The notes under the pieces are model-generated. The model did not search any database, was not told the DNA's origin, and saw nothing but the letters and a program-made list of their open reading frames with translations. 64,000 nucleotides of DNA from Bacillota bacterium (lineage in GTDB: Bacteria; Bacillota_A; Clostridia; Lachnospirales; Lachnospiraceae): assembly GCA_023443625.1 (NCBI GenBank), contig JAEZTQ010000017.1:124001-188000 (forward strand). Reading direction: 5' to 3'. Positions 55,662 through 63,882 of the stretch are shown here, piece after piece (positions within the stretch are counted from its first letter, which is position 1; every line of letters begins with the position of its first letter). The position numbers were made by a program, and so were the translations under genes.

Positions 55662-56212
55662 TGAAAGGTGCTTTATATTATGATACACGATATGGTTCTA
55701 CTGAAAAAGTCAGCCGGTGGATTATATCGGAAATTACATATGCAGATGTTAATATTTTGAAAGTAGACAACAATAATATTTTAGCAAATTATTATGATTT
55801 TTATATATTGGGTTCACCAATTTTCATTGGAAAGCCAATGGAAAGTATAGTAGATTTTATTCAATCGAATAGAGATGAATTTACTAAAAAGGATGTATTT
55901 TTATTTATAACATCCTGGGCACAATCTACAAAATACTGTTCTGAATGTGAAAAGTTTCTTGAATTGCTAAAATTTCATCTATTTCCCTGCATTCCAGCTA
56001 TATCTAGATCATTACCTGGGAAATTAATAATGGATAAAATAGATAAAAAAGATTACAGAATTATGGAAAGATTACTTAGGCGAATTGATTCCATATCAGA
56101 CGATTTTAATTCTAAGTCAATAATATTTAATGATCAAACTAGTAAGAAGCAAAGTAAAGAATTCGGAAGGGAAATTAATGAATGGATTAGGAATAAAAGC
56201 AATATGCTTTGA
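55661..56212 (+). CDS. Flavodoxin-domain protein
   Basis: A 183-residue flavodoxin-like protein of the HemG/Flavodoxin_5 kind. The FMN phosphate loop is YYDTRYGSTEKVSRW, and ILGSPIFIGKP and FITSWAQS are the two flavin-side loops. ATG at 55661 has AAGGAG 5 nt upstream and overlaps the stop of the radical SAM gene before it. The probable role is reducing radical SAM clusters or cob(II)alamin (inference). Confidence 0.82.
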   Translation: MKGALYYDTRYGSTEKVSRWIISEITYADVNILKVDNNNILANYYDFYILGSPIFIGKPMESIVDFIQSNRDEFTKKDVFLFITSWAQSTKYCSECEKFLELLKFHLFPCIPAISRSLPGKLIMDKIDKKDYRIMERLLRRIDSISDDFNSKSIIFNDQTSKKQSKEFGREINEWIRNKSNML

Positions 56213-56885
56213 TTATTATGGAACATTAGTAGATATTGGACAACCTTTTGTTGAAATAAGAAAATGGTTTGAAGCCATAATCTTAAGGGAAAAAAGAAAA
56301 ATATCTATAGATGAATTTAATATGTCTTTTACGAGACAAAGAGCGAAATATACCTATGATAATAACTTTATGACAGGCTATGACCTATTAGAAAAAAGCT
56401 ATATTAATACCTGCGGTAAATATGGCTTGAATTCATATACTATGGAATTTAACCTATTTATTAGTAATCTATTTTCAACAGCAATAGCTTATAAAGATGC
56501 TATAGATACCATAAATAAATTAAAACAAAAATATACCCTTGGACTAATAACAAATGCAGACAATGATGTACTTTATAAATCTATACAAAATCAAGGCTTT
56601 CAGTTTGATTTTGTAATATCCTCAGAGGATGCGAAATTTAATAAGCCTCGAAGGGAGATTTTTGACTATGCATTAGAAAAGCTTGAACTATTACCTGATA
56701 AGGTGTTAATGGTAGGTGATTCACTGGTAGATGATATATTTGCTGCTAAATCATTAGGTATAAATACAATATGGATTAACAGAAGTAATTCTATATTATA
56801 TAAGAATACTTTACAAATTAAAGATTTGAATGAGATATTACAATATACCTTAGAAAGACAGGAGTTATATGGAGAAGATATTTGA
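56178..56885 (+). CDS. HAD-superfamily hydrolase (dehalogenase-like subgroup)
   Basis: About 235 residues. The nucleophile loop is CFDYYGTLVDIG (Asp12, with Tyr14 in place of the usual second Asp), followed by LGLITNAD, a Lys in NKPRREIF and MVGDSLVDDIFAAK. The D-x-Y-G-T-L form is that of the haloacid dehalogenase-like subgroup, so phosphatase activity is not assured. It lies beside an HldE-like kinase and could stand for the phosphatase step of a nucleotide-heptose-like route, but it is not GmhB by sequence. ATG at 56178 has GGAAGGGA upstream. Confidence 0.82.
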   Translation: MNGLGIKAICFDYYGTLVDIGQPFVEIRKWFEAIILREKRKISIDEFNMSFTRQRAKYTYDNNFMTGYDLLEKSYINTCGKYGLNSYTMEFNLFISNLFSTAIAYKDAIDTINKLKQKYTLGLITNADNDVLYKSIQNQGFQFDFVISSEDAKFNKPRREIFDYALEKLELLPDKVLMVGDSLVDDIFAAKSLGINTIWINRSNSILYKNTLQIKDLNEILQYTLERQELYGEDI

Positions 56886-57837
56886 GATTTTATATAACAA
56901 TGAAAAAAAAGATAAGAATACTGTTGTAGTAGTTGGTGACGCAATATTAGATAAATACATATATGGTACTTTAAACAATGAAGACATACCTATCTTCACA
57001 CCTGGTAAGAAATTTCTATACTTAGGAGGTGCTGCTAATGTTGCACATAATGTAATGAAGATGGAAAATGATTACATGTTCTTTTCTATCATTGGAGATG
57101 GTGACAATTCTAGGAATCTACTTACAATATTTAATGGAAAAGGTCTAGAGAGTAATTATATTATTAAGGAGACCTCAAGAGATATCAGCTTAAAAACCCG
57201 GATAGTATCTGATAAACAAGTAATAGTAAGAATTGATGAGGACGTTATTGAGGATAGTAATCTCATGGCCAATGGTTATTTATTTAATCGGTTAAAGCAC
57301 CTTATTAAGGATACGAAGGTTCTAATCATATCTAATTATTATAAAGGCTGTATATCAGAGGATTTATATATTAAAATAAAGAACTTATGTATTGAAAACA
57401 ATATTAAGCTTCTATTGGATTGCAGCAGAAAACATGATTTTTCAGGAGTTTATCTCTTGAAGCCCAATTTAGTTGAGTTTGCAAACATAACAAATAAGCA
57501 ATTTAACAATATGAAGGATATTATCGAAACAGGAATAAACTTTAAAAATGTTAATAACATACAAAACTTACTAGTGACCATGGACAAAGATGGACTTATT
57601 TTTATTGACAGTGATGATAACTATCATCATATAAAATCCATAAGCAATCAAGCAATAGATGCTTGTGGCGCAGGGGATTCCCTAATTGCAGGAATTGCAA
57701 CCTGCTTGGCTAGAGATATAGATTTAAAAACTTCGATTGAATTTGGTAATATGGCTGCTTCAGTATGCTGCAGTAATATTGGCACCTATGCCGTAACACT
57801 TGATGATATCAAAACATTATGGAATAAGATTGCATGA
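56869..57837 (+). CDS. PfkB-family sugar kinase, HldE/RfaE-like
   Basis: A 322-residue protein. VVVVGDAILDKYIYGTLNNE is close to the HldE kinase-domain opening (GDxxLDxYxxG), followed by LGGAANVAHNVMK. DACGAGDSLIAG carries the catalytic Asp270. In the ADP-heptose pathway this domain phosphorylates heptose-7-phosphate at C1. The matching adenylyltransferase is a separate gene at 60409, so together they look like a split HldE. No GmhA isomerase was seen. It is overlapped by the HAD gene and ATGA-coupled to the thiolase. Confidence 0.82.
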   Translation: MEKIFEILYNNEKKDKNTVVVVGDAILDKYIYGTLNNEDIPIFTPGKKFLYLGGAANVAHNVMKMENDYMFFSIIGDGDNSRNLLTIFNGKGLESNYIIKETSRDISLKTRIVSDKQVIVRIDEDVIEDSNLMANGYLFNRLKHLIKDTKVLIISNYYKGCISEDLYIKIKNLCIENNIKLLLDCSRKHDFSGVYLLKPNLVEFANITNKQFNNMKDIIETGINFKNVNNIQNLLVTMDKDGLIFIDSDDNYHHIKSISNQAIDACGAGDSLIAGIATCLARDIDLKTSIEFGNMAASVCCSNIGTYAVTLDDIKTLWNKIA

Positions 57838-59003
57838 ATAAAATTGGGATAGTAGCTGCTAAAAGAAGTGCAATAGGTAAAATACCCGGCGAATTAAATT
57901 ATATAAATGAAACTGAATTGGTTTCGACATTATTTAAAGCAGTTACTTCTGAGCTGCCCAATATTAGCATAGATGAAGCATTATTAGGATCTGGTTTTCC
58001 TATTGAGCGGGATAATTTATGTAGAAAGGCTATTTTAAAAGCAGAATTACCATCTACCATTTCTGCTACAACAATAAGTAAAACATGTGCTTCCTCAGAT
58101 GAAGCATTATTGATAGCCTGTAATAAAATTTGGAGTGGTAAAATAAAAGCTGCTTTAGTTGGAGGTGTGGAAAAGGTTGGTAATTCTCCTTATACATTAC
58201 ATTTTATGAAGCAAAATATTAAAAGGTCCTTGAAAGGTGACATACCGTTTTTTAAGCAAATAGAGAATAATTTTTTAGAAAATGATATGGTTTATATTTG
58301 TGAAATGCTATCTAAAATTCATAATATAACACGAAAGAATCAAGACGATTTTACAATTCAAAGCATTAATAAAGGGAATATGGCTAACTTACAAGGTTAT
58401 TTTAATAGGGAAATAGTCCCTATCAAATATAAGTATGAAGATCTTTCCTATGAAATTAGTTCTGATGAAATGTTGCTAAGTGAAAGAGATGAATTTGATA
58501 TTTATAAGGCGATGCCAATGTTTGTTAAAGATGGGACGGTAACCCAATATAATGCCGCACCTATGAGCGAATGTGCAACAGCAATGCTGATCATGGATTT
58601 ACAGGAGGCGAGAAGACTGGGATTAGAGCCAATGGCATGCATTGTGGATACTACCTCATTAGGAGTACCAGTGAATGAGGTTGGCGAAGCCATGTCAAAA
58701 TGCGTAAATAAGATATTAAATAATAATTATCTTATAGCAGGAGATATTGACTTATATGAAATAAATGAATCCTTTGCAGCACAGGCAATACATACGATAA
58801 ATAGCTTAAATTTAGATATAACTAAGGTGAATGTTAATGGTGGTAATTTAGCCTTAGGATACCCAATTGGTACAACTGGAATTCGAATGAATATAACTCT
58901 TCTTTATGAGATGTTACGAAGAAAAGTCAGATTTGGTCTAAGTGTAATGTGTGCAGGGGGCAATATGGCTAATGCTATTTTACTTGAAAATACGTATTTC
59001 TAG
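57834..59003 (+). CDS. Thiolase-family protein with altered active site
   Basis: A 389-residue thiolase fold. The nucleophile is Cys85 (SKTCASSDEA), the NESFAAQ motif is at 311-317, and the second Cys373 is in CAGGNMAN. The GHP motif that holds a catalytic His in biosynthetic and degradative thiolases reads GYPIGTTG (Tyr343). The loss of this His suggests a changed mechanism, perhaps one without Claisen condensation, or use of an unusual thioester. It is not a decayed gene, since the rest is intact and it is coupled to the kinase. Confidence 0.85.
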   Translation: MNKIGIVAAKRSAIGKIPGELNYINETELVSTLFKAVTSELPNISIDEALLGSGFPIERDNLCRKAILKAELPSTISATTISKTCASSDEALLIACNKIWSGKIKAALVGGVEKVGNSPYTLHFMKQNIKRSLKGDIPFFKQIENNFLENDMVYICEMLSKIHNITRKNQDDFTIQSINKGNMANLQGYFNREIVPIKYKYEDLSYEISSDEMLLSERDEFDIYKAMPMFVKDGTVTQYNAAPMSECATAMLIMDLQEARRLGLEPMACIVDTTSLGVPVNEVGEAMSKCVNKILNNNYLIAGDIDLYEINESFAAQAIHTINSLNLDITKVNVNGGNLALGYPIGTTGIRMNITLLYEMLRRKVRFGLSVMCAGGNMANAILLENTYF

Positions 59004-59074
59004 TATACGAAACGAACTGTAAATATGGAATACGACAGATAGTTGAGAGAATCAACTTGAGGAGTGTGAAAAAA

Positions 59075-60397
59075 ATGAATAACTATAATACCTATGACGT
59101 TGCAGTTATGAACTATCCTCTATTTGATCATAAACAGAATACAGAATATTTGCAAAATAGGATTTTCGCTTCTCCCATGTCTGATGATGCTGAAGTTCCC
59201 ATTTATGTTCATATACCATTCTGTGACAGTTTATGTGATTTTTGTATTTATAACAGAAAGTTTGCCCTACAAAATAGTGACATCATAAATAAATATGTAA
59301 AAGCTCTGATCAAGGAAATAAAGCTATATTCTAACTATAATTATATTAAAAACAGAAATATAGGTTCTGTTTTTATCGGTGGAGGCACCCCTACTGTACT
59401 GAATGAAATACAGATATATCAATTAATCAGTACATTACAGGAGTGTTTTAAATTAAAAAATTGTGAGTTCACAGTTGAATGTAATGTGGGAAATGCAACA
59501 GATTCTAAGCTGACGATATTAAAAGATTTAGGTGTTACACGCATTAGTACGGGAATTCAAACTTTTGACAATGAACAACGTAAAAAACTACATATACAAA
59601 AGAATAGTAATGATATAGTTAAATGGATAGAAAATGCAAGAAAGTACCAATTTGAGCAAATATCTACAGATTTAATATATGGACTACCCGATACAAGGGT
59701 AGAGCACTTTTTGAAAGACCTTAAAAAAGCAATTAATTTAAGCTTAGATCATATTTCAGTATATAAGCTTGCTGCTTTTGCTTATACAAAGCTATATAAG
59801 GATGTTGAAAGAGGAAAATATGTATTTCCCTCTGCTACAACTGTAGAGAAGATATTTTATGAAGCCCATCAGTTTTTAATTGATAATAATTTTGTATTAC
59901 AAAGCACGCAGGAATACGGTAAAAAGGGAAGCAAAGTGAAGTTCTGGGAGCTTACCTATGATGGATATGGGGACAATCTGTCTTTTGGTGTTTCAAGCTT
60001 TGGATATATGAATGGATATTGCTACCAAAATGAGACTGATATATATAAATATATTGAAAAAATAAATTCTCATATGCTTCCAATCGAGAGAATCAGTCCT
60101 AGAATTAATGATATTCAATTACAAGAAAGAGCATTGGTTATGGGATTTCGAAAGGGGTTTGTTGCTAAAGATATGTTTTATTACAAATTTAAAAAGCAGA
60201 TTAGTGAATTGTTTATCCATCAGATTGAGAATCAGATAAAAGAAGGATTGCTGAAGGAAAGAAAAAATTGTTATCAATTGACTCCTAAAGGACTATATTA
60301 TCAGGGATTTATCAGTACGGAATATATGACATCAACCTTTAAAAATGCATCATCTCTAAAAAAGAAGATGTGTATTGGAACTCATGAAATGCCATAG
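59075..60397 (+). CDS. HemN/ChuW-like radical SAM protein
   Basis: A 440-residue protein. The site is IPFCDSLCDFCIYN (CX3CX2C) with no fourth Cys just after, as in the HutW/ChuW group rather than HemN (CX3CX2CXC). FIGGGTPTVL, ISTGIQTFD and LIYGLPD are the usual HemN-family segments, and a HemN C-terminal-like domain follows. Relatives methylate and open heme anaerobically, or cyclopropanate or methylate other scaffolds (C10P/Jaw5-type). A lipid cyclopropanase is therefore worth considering (inference). ATG at 59075 lies 10 nt after GAGGAG; earlier in-frame TTG and GTG codons overlap that site. Confidence 0.8.
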   Translation: MNNYNTYDVAVMNYPLFDHKQNTEYLQNRIFASPMSDDAEVPIYVHIPFCDSLCDFCIYNRKFALQNSDIINKYVKALIKEIKLYSNYNYIKNRNIGSVFIGGGTPTVLNEIQIYQLISTLQECFKLKNCEFTVECNVGNATDSKLTILKDLGVTRISTGIQTFDNEQRKKLHIQKNSNDIVKWIENARKYQFEQISTDLIYGLPDTRVEHFLKDLKKAINLSLDHISVYKLAAFAYTKLYKDVERGKYVFPSATTVEKIFYEAHQFLIDNNFVLQSTQEYGKKGSKVKFWELTYDGYGDNLSFGVSSFGYMNGYCYQNETDIYKYIEKINSHMLPIERISPRINDIQLQERALVMGFRKGFVAKDMFYYKFKKQISELFIHQIENQIKEGLLKERKNCYQLTPKGLYYQGFISTEYMTSTFKNASSLKKKMCIGTHEMP

Positions 60398-60408
60398 AGG
60401 ATAATCAT

Positions 60409-60888
60409 ATGGGACAGATTATATTAAAAAAGCAAATTCCCCAAGTAATGATACAACATGCAAGCAAAACTATTGTAGCAGCATGCGGCTGCTTTGATAT
60501 TTTTCATATTGGCCACTTGGATTATTTAGAGGGCGCAAAGTGTCTTGGAGATTTTTTAATTGTTGGTATTAATTCAGATGAATCAATATTAAAAAATAAG
60601 GGAAAAACCCCCATTTTTCAGGAAGAACAGAGAATAAGTGTCATTAATGCTTTACAGTGTGTAGATTACGCATTTATATTTCATGAAAAGACCTTTACTA
60701 GATCATTAAATCTAATAAAACCACATATATTTGCACGTGGAATAGATGCAGAGTCAAAGGGATTTCCTGAGAGAACAACTGTTGACAAGAATAATATAAA
60801 AATAGTTGTTGTAGGTGATTATAAAAAATCTTCATCAAGAGAATTAAGATCATATTTCCATAAGGAAAAGAAAGAGATAGATGAATAA
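60409..60888 (+). CDS. Cytidylyl/adenylyltransferase, HldE C-terminal-like
   Basis: A 159-residue nucleotidyltransferase. AACGCFDIFHIGHLDYLEGAK contains the HxGH motif (His33, His36), then IVGINSDESI and RGIDAESKGF, and the closing SSSRELRSY resembles the ISTTxII-type end. In HldE this domain adenylylates heptose-1-phosphate. It pairs with the PfkB kinase at 56869. A glycerol-3-phosphate cytidylyltransferase is the alternative. Confidence 0.82.
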   Translation: MGQIILKKQIPQVMIQHASKTIVAACGCFDIFHIGHLDYLEGAKCLGDFLIVGINSDESILKNKGKTPIFQEEQRISVINALQCVDYAFIFHEKTFTRSLNLIKPHIFARGIDAESKGFPERTTVDKNNIKIVVVGDYKKSSSRELRSYFHKEKKEIDE

Positions 60889-60939
60889 AGTACTTTTTTA
60901 GTGTATCTGATTTACAGCAAATTGGGAGGATTGTGAAAG

Positions 60940-61359
60940 TTGCTAAGATTAAGTAAAGATGAAATAAAAGAAATAATACCACATCGCGACCCGATGTTGC
61001 TCATTGATGAAATAGAGATTGATGTGGATACAAGTGTAAAAGGAATCTATTATTTCACTGGTGAGGAGTGGTTTTTCAAGGGACATTATCCTCAGAAGCC
61101 CATTGTTCCAGGTGTAATTCTATGTGAAATTATGGCACAAACAAGCTGTGGCCTTTTAATTGATAACCTTAAAGGTAAATCCCCTTATCTAATTAGTATC
61201 AACAATACTAAATTTAGAAAAATGGTTAAACCAAAAGATACCTTAAATATTATTTCTAATCTTAGTTATATCAAGGGTCCATTTTATTATGTTAGCTCTA
61301 GGGCCTTTATTAATGATACTTTATCAGTAGAAAGCGAATTTTCATTTTTAATTAAATGA
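60940..61359 (+). CDS. fabZ: 3-hydroxyacyl-ACP dehydratase (FabZ-like)
   Basis: A 139-residue hot-dog fold. IIPHRDPMLLIDEI opens it, and the active site FKGHYPQKPIVPGVILCEIM keeps His49 and Glu63. It starts at TTG 60940 with GGGAGGA 9 nt upstream; the two earlier candidate codons lead to immediate stops. It removes water from 3-hydroxyacyl-ACP. First gene of the supply block FabZ-AccA-ACP-FabK-AccB-AccC. Confidence 0.93.
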   Translation: MLRLSKDEIKEIIPHRDPMLLIDEIEIDVDTSVKGIYYFTGEEWFFKGHYPQKPIVPGVILCEIMAQTSCGLLIDNLKGKSPYLISINNTKFRKMVKPKDTLNIISNLSYIKGPFYYVSSRAFINDTLSVESEFSFLIK

Positions 61360-61372
61360 ATTAGAGACTAGA

Positions 61373-62197
61373 ATGAAGAAAACAGTAGAAGAATACTTGA
61401 AAATTAATAATGATTATGCAAGAGCGAATGCTTTAGATTACATTAACATTATTTTTAATGATTTTATAGAATTATCAGGTGATAGAATTAGTGGTGATGA
61501 TAATGCCATTATTGGTGGGATAGCCTGGTTAAATAATATAGCAGTTACTGTCATTGCTCAAAAGCGAGGCAAGAATCTCCAGGAGAATATAAATTGTAAT
61601 TATTCTATGTGCCATCCGGAAGGATATCGAAAATCTTTAAGACTTATGAAGCAGGCAGAGAAATTCAGACGACCAATCATTTGCTTTGTTGATACATTAG
61701 GAGCTTATCCTGGAGAAGAAGCTGAAAAAAGAGGACAAGCAAGTGCAATTGCCAACAATCTAATGGATATGATGTATTTAAAAGTACCCATAATAAGCAT
61801 TCTTATTGGGAATGGGGGGAGTGGGGGTGCTTTGGCCTTATGTGTAGCAGATGAAATTGTTATGCTAGAAAATGCACTAATGAGTGTTATATCGCCCAAG
61901 GGCTGTGCCAATATCCTATGGAAAGATAGTAATAGAGATATAGAAGCGGCCAAGCTTTTAAAAATGACAGCTTATGACTTGAAGGAATATAAAATTATCG
62001 ATGAAATTATAGAGGAAACTACCTTGGAACAAACTTCAAACGATATCAAACTATATTTAATAAAGTCAATTAAAATATATGAAAAAATGTCAAAAAGCAA
62101 GCTGGTACACTTAAGATACAGAAAATACAGAGGTTTAGGGATTATTAAACCAAAGAGGAAAATTAAATTTACATTGAGAAAGAGGGATAAGCAATGA
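61373..62197 (+). CDS. accA: Acetyl-CoA carboxylase carboxyltransferase, alpha-subunit type
   Basis: A 274-residue AccA-like protein. GGIAWLNNIAVTVIAQKRG, CHPEGYRKSLRLMKQAEKF, VDTLGAYPGEEAEKRGQ and GGSGGALALCVAD follow AccA closely. It is shorter than E. coli AccA. It transfers carboxyl from biotin to acetyl-CoA with AccD, which is not in the window and may lie downstream of accC. It is ATGA-coupled to the ACP. Confidence 0.9.
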   Translation: MKKTVEEYLKINNDYARANALDYINIIFNDFIELSGDRISGDDNAIIGGIAWLNNIAVTVIAQKRGKNLQENINCNYSMCHPEGYRKSLRLMKQAEKFRRPIICFVDTLGAYPGEEAEKRGQASAIANNLMDMMYLKVPIISILIGNGGSGGALALCVADEIVMLENALMSVISPKGCANILWKDSNRDIEAAKLLKMTAYDLKEYKIIDEIIEETTLEQTSNDIKLYLIKSIKIYEKMSKSKLVHLRYRKYRGLGIIKPKRKIKFTLRKRDKQ

Positions 62198-62424
62198 TAT
62201 ATGAGAAACTAGTAGAGATACTATCTGATATAAGTGTAGTAGCAGAATCATCCATTAAGATGGATACGAAAGTTGATGAATTACAAATTGATTCACTAGA
62301 TAAGATTGATATCTTAATGAGAATAGAAGATGAATTTAATGTAAATTTAGATTTGTCAGGCAATTTAGCCATAAGTGAAATTGTTAATCTTATAGAAAAG
62401 AAACAAAATGAACAAAAAGCATAA
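62194..62424 (+). CDS. Acyl carrier protein
   Basis: A 76-residue ACP with ELQIDSLDKIDILMRIEDEF; Ser of DSL is modified. It overlaps accA (ATGA) and fabK (17 bp). The canonical acidic helix and setting among fatty acid genes suggest a malonyl/acyl carrier for general elongation. Confidence 0.93.
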   Translation: MIYEKLVEILSDISVVAESSIKMDTKVDELQIDSLDKIDILMRIEDEFNVNLDLSGNLAISEIVNLIEKKQNEQKA

Positions 62425-63328
62425 TCTATGCAAGCTACTACAAATCAACTACCCAATAATCCAAGGGGGAATGGCTTGGATTTCATATTACAATTTAACT
62501 GCGGCTATCTGCAAAGCGGGAGCATTGGGAATATTAACATCAGTAGCAGATGATTTGGATTTTGTGCAAAGTGAAATTAGAAAGATGAAGAAATTAAACC
62601 TTTCTTTTGGAATTAATATAATGATGCAAAGTCCTTATGTAAATGAAATAGCACAACTGATTATTGATGAGAAAGTGCCGATTGTGACAACCGGTGGTGG
62701 TAACCCCCAAAAGTACATAGATAAGTGGCATGCAGCAGGGGTTGTTGTAATTCCAGTGGTATCCAGTGTTTCCTACGCAAGAATAATGGAAAGGGCTGGT
62801 GCTGATGCGATTATTGCAGAAGGTATGGAGTCAGGGGGGCACATCGGTAATGCAACAACATTATCCTTGCTTCCGCAAATATGTGAAAAGGTTAATATAC
62901 CTGTAATAGCGGCAGGTGGTTTTTATGATCATAAATCATTATTAACAGCATATCTGTTAGGAGCCCAGGGAATCCAACTAGGCACCAGATTCTTGATTGC
63001 TAAGGAATGCAATATTCATCAAAACTATAAAAATAAAATCTTAAAATCTTATGACAATTCTACTATAATTGTCGGCAATAGAACGGGTCATCCCGTAAGA
63101 GCATTAAAATCCAATTTTACAAATGCTTTCCTGCAGAAAGAAAACAATAAGGATATCTCTAATAATGAATTACAGGAATATATGAGGGGAAAGTTTAAAA
63201 TAGCTGTAGAAGAAGGAGATGAGGAAACTGGTTGTTTCTTAGCAGGGCAAATTGCGGGAAGGATCCAAAAGGAAGAAACAGTAGAAGAGATTATTACAGA
63301 TATTATACATGGGAATGAAAAGTTCTGA
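62408..63328 (+). CDS. fabK: Enoyl-ACP reductase II (FabK-like) flavoprotein
   Basis: A 306-residue FMN barrel of the FabK/nitronate monooxygenase family: YPIIQGGMAWISYYNL, VTTGGGNP, VIPVVSSVSYA, EGMESGGHIGN, AAGGFYD and GAQGIQLGTRFL. In this fatty-acid context, enoyl reduction with NADH is likelier than nitronate oxidation. An intrinsic terminator follows. Confidence 0.88.
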   Translation: MNKKHNLCKLLQINYPIIQGGMAWISYYNLTAAICKAGALGILTSVADDLDFVQSEIRKMKKLNLSFGINIMMQSPYVNEIAQLIIDEKVPIVTTGGGNPQKYIDKWHAAGVVVIPVVSSVSYARIMERAGADAIIAEGMESGGHIGNATTLSLLPQICEKVNIPVIAAGGFYDHKSLLTAYLLGAQGIQLGTRFLIAKECNIHQNYKNKILKSYDNSTIIVGNRTGHPVRALKSNFTNAFLQKENNKDISNNELQEYMRGKFKIAVEEGDEETGCFLAGQIAGRIQKEETVEEIITDIIHGNEKF

Positions 63329-63339
63329 TCTTAATTCAT

Positions 63340-63369
63340 TGATCTATTTTTAAGATCATATTTTTTTTT
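63340..63369 (+). terminator. Intrinsic terminator after fabK
   Basis: TGATCT (63340-63345) pairs with AGATCA (63353-63358), followed by nine T residues at 63361-63369. A second hairpin, TTGTGCC-TTC-GGCCCAA (63418-63434, one mismatch), lies before accB. Confidence 0.7.
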
Positions 63370-63457
63370 GGTAGATTAAAAAGGCCTTAAGTTTTCCATA
63401 AGGTAACAATAATAAGGTTGTGCCTTCGGCCCAAAGTTTGCAAGTATTGAGAAAGGC

Positions 63458-63874
63458 ATGGTTATTACTATGAGTGTATACACAATAAAAGAATTGGTTA
63501 CTATAATGAAAGAAAATCACCTTAAAATATTAGAAGTAAATTTGCATAATGAATCATATAAAATTGAATTATTTGATAATATAGTAAATTCCAATCTGAT
63601 TAATACGCCTATGAATAATATTACTGATAGTAAATTAATTAAGTCTCCTATGGTGGGAACAATTTACCGTCAAAAAAATCCTAATATAATTTCAGAGGAG
63701 CAAGGGGATGAAAAGTCAAATCTTGTCCATAAAGGCGATGTTTTATGCGTCATTGAAGCTATGAAAGCTTATCATGAGATAAAAGCAGAAGAAGACTGTG
63801 AAATTATAGAAATATGTTTTACAGAAGGACAGCCTGTAGAATATGGTCAAACAATATTTAAAGTGCGGAAATAG
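63458..63874 (+). CDS. accB: Biotin carboxyl carrier protein (AccB)
   Basis: A 138-residue protein. The N-terminal helix ([19 protein letters not shown]) and linker are typical of AccB. The C-terminal biotinyl domain carries [10 protein letters not shown] with Lys103 for biotin (Ala in place of the second Met of the usual AMKM). The start is ATG 63458 or 63470; GAAAGG sits just before the first. It comes after the fabK terminator and so needs its own promoter, which I did not find. Confidence 0.92.
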   Translation: MVITMSVYTIKELVTIMKENHLKILEVNLHNESYKIELFDNIVNSNLINTPMNNITDSKLIKSPMVGTIYRQKNPNIISEEQGDEKSNLVHKGDVLCVIEAMKAYHEIKAEEDCEIIEICFTEGQPVEYGQTIFKVRK

Positions 63875-63882
63875 GAGGAAAT

